Source of the DNA: Nitrospirales bacterium
GTDB taxonomy: Bacteria; Nitrospirota; Nitrospiria; Nitrospirales; UBA8639
Assembly: GCA_029261305.1 (NCBI GenBank)
Contig: JAJDBO010000388.1
Location: forward strand, 1-10,735
DNA: 10,735 bases
Reading direction: 5' to 3'
Shown here: piece after piece, positions 7,046 through 10,735 of the stretch
Numbering within the stretch: position 1 is the stretch's first letter
How the letters are laid out: every line of letters starts with the position of its first letter
Made by a program: the position numbers and the translations under genes
The notes under the pieces: model-generated
Seen by the model: only the letters and a program-made list of their open reading frames with translations
Databases searched by the model: none
What the model was told of the DNA's origin: nothing

Positions 7046-8430
7046 TACGAGTCGTTCAGGCGGTGTTTCTTATGGTCGTGCTGTTTGGGTGTACGCTAGG
7101 CCCGGACTATGAGCGGCCTGTGATGTCCGAACCGGCCTCCCATCGAAGCCAAGCAGCGACTGTCAAAGATGACCAATCGTTGGCAAACCTCCAATGGTGG
7201 GAACTGTTCAAGGATGAGCAGTTACAAACACTGATAAAAACAGCTATTGAAGAAAATAACGACCTGCGGCTTGCTGTGGCACGTGTCGATGAGGCTCGTG
7301 CGCAACTTGGACTATCGCGTTCGGAGCTCTTCCCTCAAGTCAATGCTGAAGGGAGTGCCTCAAGAGGTAAGACCGCCGGAGTTACGGGCAACACGTTGTC
7401 AACACAGGTTGCGCTATCTTACGAAGTCGATATTTGGGGACGACTGCGTCGGGGCACAGAAGCCGCTCGGGCAGAATTGTTGGCAAGTGAGGAAGCTCGT
7501 CTCGCCGTGGTGGTAGGATTAGTCAGTAACGTGGCCCAGGCCTATTTCGAACTCCGCGATCTTGATCTTGAGGTAGAAATTGCCAAGCAAACATTACAAT
7601 CGAGGGAAGAGTCGTTTAAGCTCGTCAACCTAAGGCATGAAGGTGGAGTCTCATCAGAACTGGATCTTCGAAAGTCGGAGGTAGAAATGACCAACACCGC
7701 GGCGGTCATTCCAGATCTTGAACGACAAATTGTCCAAAAAGAAAACGCGTTGAGTATTTTGTTGGGCCGGAATCCTGGAGCGATTACTCGAGGAAAATCC
7801 CTTTCTGATCAAACCATCCCCCCGAACGTCCCCGCCGGTCTTCCTTCTGACCTTCTTGAACAGCGCCCGGATATTCGTCAGGCAGAGCAAGGCCTCATTG
7901 CCGCCAATGCCAAGATTGGGCAAGCAAAGGCGGAATTTTTTCCACGCATTACTCTGACAGGCAATCTAGGGCAGCAGAGTTCAGAGCTTAATGATCTTTT
8001 TGTGGGACCAGCTCGGACATGGGGCTTTGGCCCGGCTGTTAGCTTGCCGATTTTTGATGCGGGGAAACGACAGTCGAATCTTGAGGCAGCGGAGGCGCGT
8101 CGACAGCAGGCCTTGATTCAATACGAGCAAGCGATCCAACAAGCCTTTCGAGAAGTCGATGATGCTCTCATCGCTCATCACAAGGCGAGAGAGGTTCGAG
8201 TCCAGCAAGAAAGGCGTCTGGTCGCGGCAAAGGAAGCTCTGCGCCTGGCCCAACTCCGTTACGACCAAGGCTATTCAGACTACCTCGATGTGCTCGATGC
8301 CCAACGCCAACTCTTCACCGGAGAAATCGAGCTTGTCCAAACCCAACGGACTCAACTTGTGGCTGTCGTGCAATTATACAAAGCCCTTGGAGGCGGATGG
8401 GACTCGGAAACACGATCTGAAGCGAATTGA
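7042..8430 (+). CDS. Outer-membrane efflux lipoprotein, NodT/OprM-type (TolC superfamily)
   Basis: This 462-residue protein is the outer-membrane exit duct of the pump, expected to form a trimeric beta-barrel/alpha-helical tunnel. The signal peptide ends in LFGC (C17), followed by the family hallmark CTLGPDYERP. WWELFKDEQL (52-61) opens the first OEP repeat. SYEVDIWGRLRRGTEAARAE (about 126-145) and the matching second-repeat SLPIFDAGKRQSNLEAAEA (about 334-352) are the two equatorial/strand segments. LLEQRPDIRQAEQGLIAANA (271-290) is the conserved inter-repeat signature, and YDQGYSDYLDVLDAQRQLF (407-425) the C-terminal one. The start codon overlaps the permease stop as ATGA, which implies translational coupling; GAAGG at 7029-7033 is a weak ribosome binding site. 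The length is typical and no key segment is missing. Confidence 0.95.
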   Translation: MIRVVQAVFLMVVLFGCTLGPDYERPVMSEPASHRSQAATVKDDQSLANLQWWELFKDEQLQTLIKTAIEENNDLRLAVARVDEARAQLGLSRSELFPQVNAEGSASRGKTAGVTGNTLSTQVALSYEVDIWGRLRRGTEAARAELLASEEARLAVVVGLVSNVAQAYFELRDLDLEVEIAKQTLQSREESFKLVNLRHEGGVSSELDLRKSEVEMTNTAAVIPDLERQIVQKENALSILLGRNPGAITRGKSLSDQTIPPNVPAGLPSDLLEQRPDIRQAEQGLIAANAKIGQAKAEFFPRITLTGNLGQQSSELNDLFVGPARTWGFGPAVSLPIFDAGKRQSNLEAAEARRQQALIQYEQAIQQAFREVDDALIAHHKAREVRVQQERRLVAAKEALRLAQLRYDQGYSDYLDVLDAQRQLFTGEIELVQTQRTQLVAVVQLYKALGGGWDSETRSEAN

Positions 8431-8455
8431 ATGTCATAGTGTTACTCTGTGGGTC
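8431..8455. other. 25-bp convergent junction, no terminator seen
   Basis: The outer-membrane factor and the patatin gene end face to face across 25 bases. I see no stem with a T-run here or just inside either gene; the only symmetry nearby is a loopless CTCCGGAG palindrome within the patatin 3' end. Transcripts from both sides may overlap, or Rho may end them. Confidence 0.4.
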
Positions 8456-9814
8456 TTAGTTTGATAGGTCTCTCCGGAGTCTTTGAAATTCAGGATGGGT
8501 TCGCACTAAATCACGTGCAGTTTTTTTGAGTAGATCGACATCCTTATCGGGAAGATGGAGGTTGGTAGCTAAGCTATTGAGATAGGTTCTGGTCTTTTCA
8601 TCTTCTATGGACTGGAAGGTGATTTCAATGACGTACACCTTTGTTGGATTGCCTGCTTTCAAGGTTCGTTCTTCCCAGAGCGAAGCAAAACGATGCAGGG
8701 ACTCGATGGTTTCAGCACTGAGCACATCGATCTGAGCATTGGTCATGGATCCTAAAATAGAGCCGACGGCTGGACTTTGATCCACCAGACTCCAGGTAAG
8801 TTCTGATTCTGTCTGGGCGTTGACAACAATGGTCACAATTCTCTGTAAGTTTTTTTCTTCCTCTCCTGGAATCACTTCGAAAATTGTGACGTCTGAAGCC
8901 ATGTCGATAGGTTCCCTCAGAGCAAGATTATCTGAGATGCCTCCATCAATGAGGTGTAAATAGGGACGCTGTTCGTTATTCAAATAAGAAGCCATAATCC
9001 GAGCGCTTCGCCACCGTTGTACCGAAACATCCCTGGACTTTTTTAATGCACGGTTAAGCCAGTGTGGTTCTTCGAATCCACAGGTTCCGGAGTAGTTATG
9101 CAATAAGACGGGTTGGAACAGAATGGGGATAGCTGCGGAGGCTCCTACCGCTTTTGCAATGGGATATGAGGAGAGGTCGGAACAGATGAAGTCAAACTGG
9201 TCCTGATTAAATCTAAAGGGGCTCCCAGTTGAAAGATCCGTGGCATTAATGCCAAGTGTTGGGCCATCCCGCAGCTTTAAATCTCCAAATGTCGCTTCAT
9301 CAAATATTTGCTCATGGTAATAGTCAATGGCTAAATCTGTGCGATCGTAAAATGGCGAAATGAGATGTCCCCAATTCCAGGGTGCTAAGAGTTTTAAAAT
9401 AAGGTCGGCTTGAATGTTTCGTTTTAAAAATCGTTCTTCAAAGTCTACAAAAATACGATCACCGAATAAGGCAAAATAGGATGCGGTAAAGCTCCCACCA
9501 GATACGCCATTCACATAGTCTACTTCATCAATAAGTCTCTGAGGTTTTCCATTTACGGTGACCGTAGTATTGGCAAGTTCTTCCAAGACTCCAAAGGAAA
9601 AGGCCGCCGCGCGGGTTCCACCACCGGAGAAATGGAGCCCCAATACGGTATTGTCGTCAGGTCCGTAAGGAGGCGCAAGGGATGGGCGGTAGCCTTGGGA
9701 GGGGTCCCAGATTTTGAGAGGTTCATTTCCTGTGGCGCAGGCACCTAAAAACAGGGAAAAGATGATGAATAACAAAGGAGAGGCGAATGGTTTTCGATGG
9801 ATATCAAAATTCAT
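8456..9814 (-). CDS. Patatin-like phospholipase lipoprotein
   Basis: This 452-residue protein is a probable lipid acyl hydrolase anchored in the envelope. The signal peptide ends in lipobox LGAC (C26). The patatin core starts near 57. GLHFSGGGTRAAAFSFGVL (59-77) is the oxyanion loop, with G64-G66 and R68. VNGVSGGSF (101-109) is the nucleophile elbow with S105 in GxSxG. ASAAIPILFQP (225-235) is a typical conserved patatin strand, and LIDGGISDNLALREP (288-302) gives the catalytic D290 of the Ser-Asp dyad. All catalytic elements are therefore present. Residues after about 340 form a C-terminal extension with no motif I recognise. Patatins hydrolyse acyl esters of phospholipids or neutral lipids; the real substrate is unknown. 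The ATG overlaps the end of the methyltransferase gene by 11 bp, with only a weak GGATGG-like site upstream, so coupled translation is likely. Confidence 0.9.
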   Translation of the reverse strand: MNFDIHRKPFASPLLFIIFSLFLGACATGNEPLKIWDPSQGYRPSLAPPYGPDDNTVLGLHFSGGGTRAAAFSFGVLEELANTTVTVNGKPQRLIDEVDYVNGVSGGSFTASYFALFGDRIFVDFEERFLKRNIQADLILKLLAPWNWGHLISPFYDRTDLAIDYYHEQIFDEATFGDLKLRDGPTLGINATDLSTGSPFRFNQDQFDFICSDLSSYPIAKAVGASAAIPILFQPVLLHNYSGTCGFEEPHWLNRALKKSRDVSVQRWRSARIMASYLNNEQRPYLHLIDGGISDNLALREPIDMASDVTIFEVIPGEEEKNLQRIVTIVVNAQTESELTWSLVDQSPAVGSILGSMTNAQIDVLSAETIESLHRFASLWEERTLKAGNPTKVYVIEITFQSIEDEKTRTYLNSLATNLHLPDKDVDLLKKTARDLVRTHPEFQRLRRDLSN

Positions 9815-10706
9815 TCGGTTTCCATCCAGACATTACGCATCGTTGGGCAAAAAGGGGAGTGAAGCTTGAGATGTCGTTGGAGATGGTGGTCATGAATTCG
9901 TTCGCCCGCTCTTGATCTTCGAAACACTCAAACACATCATCGAGAAACCCTCCACGGAGTAGCGGGTGCCAAAGAAATTCTTGCCCGGGACCCGTTTCGA
10001 TTTCGAGTGGATGATCTTTCACCACGATTCGTTCCATCCCGAGTTGTTCAAGCCATTGTCGTGTATCTTGGGCCGACGGGCGTTCGTGGATATATTCCCA
10101 CAACTTGGTGCGCTCTTGTTCCAGACCGCGGCTGGTCATTTCCTGATCCACGCGCTGCCATAAGGAATCAAACGTGCCCATGGAGGGAAACGTCAGTGCA
10201 ATCTGTCCTCCGGGCCGAAGATGTTGGAGCAAATCTTTGAGCGCGGTAAAGCGGTCTGGCCGAAAAAACATGAAAGACAAGTTGCCGGTGATGCGGTCGA
10301 ACTCTGGTAAAGTGACCGGTAAGTTTCGTACATCATGTTCTGCGAACTCCAGCCATGGTAATTGCTGTCCCTGAATCGATCTGGCTCTTGCTAATTGGGT
10401 GGGGTGGACATCGATTCCGAGCACCTTGCCGGATGGCCCCGTTTGATCCGCTAAATAAAAGGCTGGAATTCCATGCCCGCAGGCGACATCCAGAATGGAG
10501 AGTCCAGGTGTAAGATCGAGTTGTGAGAGTAACGTCTCAGCAAATGGTGTTGACCAAGGGTCACGTTTGGGGAGGGGCCAAGATGACATAGGTGAAATGT
10601 TCCACGTCGGGTTTTGCGTTAGAGGTATTGATCTAAGGCTAGGTGAAAAGTATCGCTGGCCCTTCTGGCGTTCCCTTTCCTTTAAGGAGGATAGAGGGAA
10701 ACTCAC
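9804..10706 (-). CDS. Class I SAM-dependent methyltransferase
   Basis: This predicted cytoplasmic methyltransferase has a Rossmann-like SAM-binding domain. Numbering from the GTG at 10706 (300 residues), motif I is ILDVACGHGIPA (71-82), the ribose-binding acid is D99 in VLGIDVHP, and an adenine-contact acid is D125 in AEHDVRNLP. FDRITGNLSFMFF (136-148) and LRPGGQIALTFPS (163-175) are the motif IV and post-motif strands, as in UbiE-like enzymes. The substrate cannot be deduced. The start is doubtful: residues 1-39 look low-complexity and unlike a conserved domain, and the ATG at 10589 (M40, MSSWPLPKRDPW) is a plausible start giving 261 residues. The frame also stays open from 10706 to the window edge, so an even longer form or an upstream start is possible. 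The stop overlaps the patatin gene. Confidence 0.85.
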   Translation of the reverse strand: MSFPLSSLKERERQKGQRYFSPSLRSIPLTQNPTWNISPMSSWPLPKRDPWSTPFAETLLSQLDLTPGLSILDVACGHGIPAFYLADQTGPSGKVLGIDVHPTQLARARSIQGQQLPWLEFAEHDVRNLPVTLPEFDRITGNLSFMFFRPDRFTALKDLLQHLRPGGQIALTFPSMGTFDSLWQRVDQEMTSRGLEQERTKLWEYIHERPSAQDTRQWLEQLGMERIVVKDHPLEIETGPGQEFLWHPLLRGGFLDDVFECFEDQERANEFMTTISNDISSFTPLFAQRCVMSGWKPNEF

Positions 10707-10735
10707 TTCTTCATAGAACTCAATGAGTGATGCAA

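Noticed and set aside
10684..10735. AAGGAGG on the plus strand (10684-10690) and an ATG at 10723, suggesting a gene start at the edge
   Set aside because: The spacing to the ATG is over 30 bases with stop codons between, and the methyltransferase frame is open on the other strand, so the motif is probably coincidental.
1..10735. Mobile elements, CRISPR arrays, tRNA or rRNA genes
   Set aside because: No transposase or integrase, terminal inverted repeats, regularly spaced repeats or RNA-gene-like sequence were seen on either strand.

Overview
The window is an envelope-gene region from a Gram-negative (diderm) bacterium. It has seven largely complete genes plus the tail of an eighth. Base composition looks close to 50% GC by eye. 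The diderm assignment is firm: there is a full RND tripartite pump and five predicted lipoproteins with type II signal peptides. The mix of a bacterial RRM protein, a DUF3313 lipoprotein and a NodT-type outer-membrane factor would fit Nitrospirota or a proteobacterium, but nothing seen here settles the phylum.

Layout. Bases 1-102 (+) are the last 33 codons of a small RRM RNA-binding protein, followed by a strong hairpin/T-run terminator (169-216). On the minus strand lie a DUF3313 lipoprotein (316-1035) and a lipoprotein alpha/beta hydrolase (1124-2389). A roughly 300-bp divergent intergenic region (2390-2687) carries a candidate promoter with a perfect TTGACA box. It precedes a plus-strand operon: membrane-fusion adaptor (to 3863), RND permease (3902-7045) and outer-membrane factor (7042-8430, ATGA overlap with the permease). 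Only 25 bp beyond, and convergent with it, is a minus-strand pair: a SAM-dependent methyltransferase (9804-10706) whose end overlaps by 11 bp the start of a patatin-like phospholipase lipoprotein (8456-9814).

Function. The three plus-strand genes should form one proton-driven efflux machine spanning both membranes. The permease keeps the proton-relay residues (D409, D410, K940, R972). The pump operon is flanked on both sides by divergently or convergently transcribed lipid-anchored serine hydrolases of unrelated folds, an alpha/beta-hydrolase lipase/esterase and a patatin, so the neighbourhood has an envelope or lipid-handling flavour. Whether the hydrolases and the pump share substrates is inference only. 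No transcription regulator for the pump, mobile element, CRISPR array or RNA gene was seen. Most of the window is recognisable and ordinary; I found no convincing undescribed system. The best items for a second look are the hydrolase-pump-hydrolase layout, the Ca-loop-like N-terminal domain of the hydrolase, the methyltransferase/patatin coupling, and several unresolved starts.
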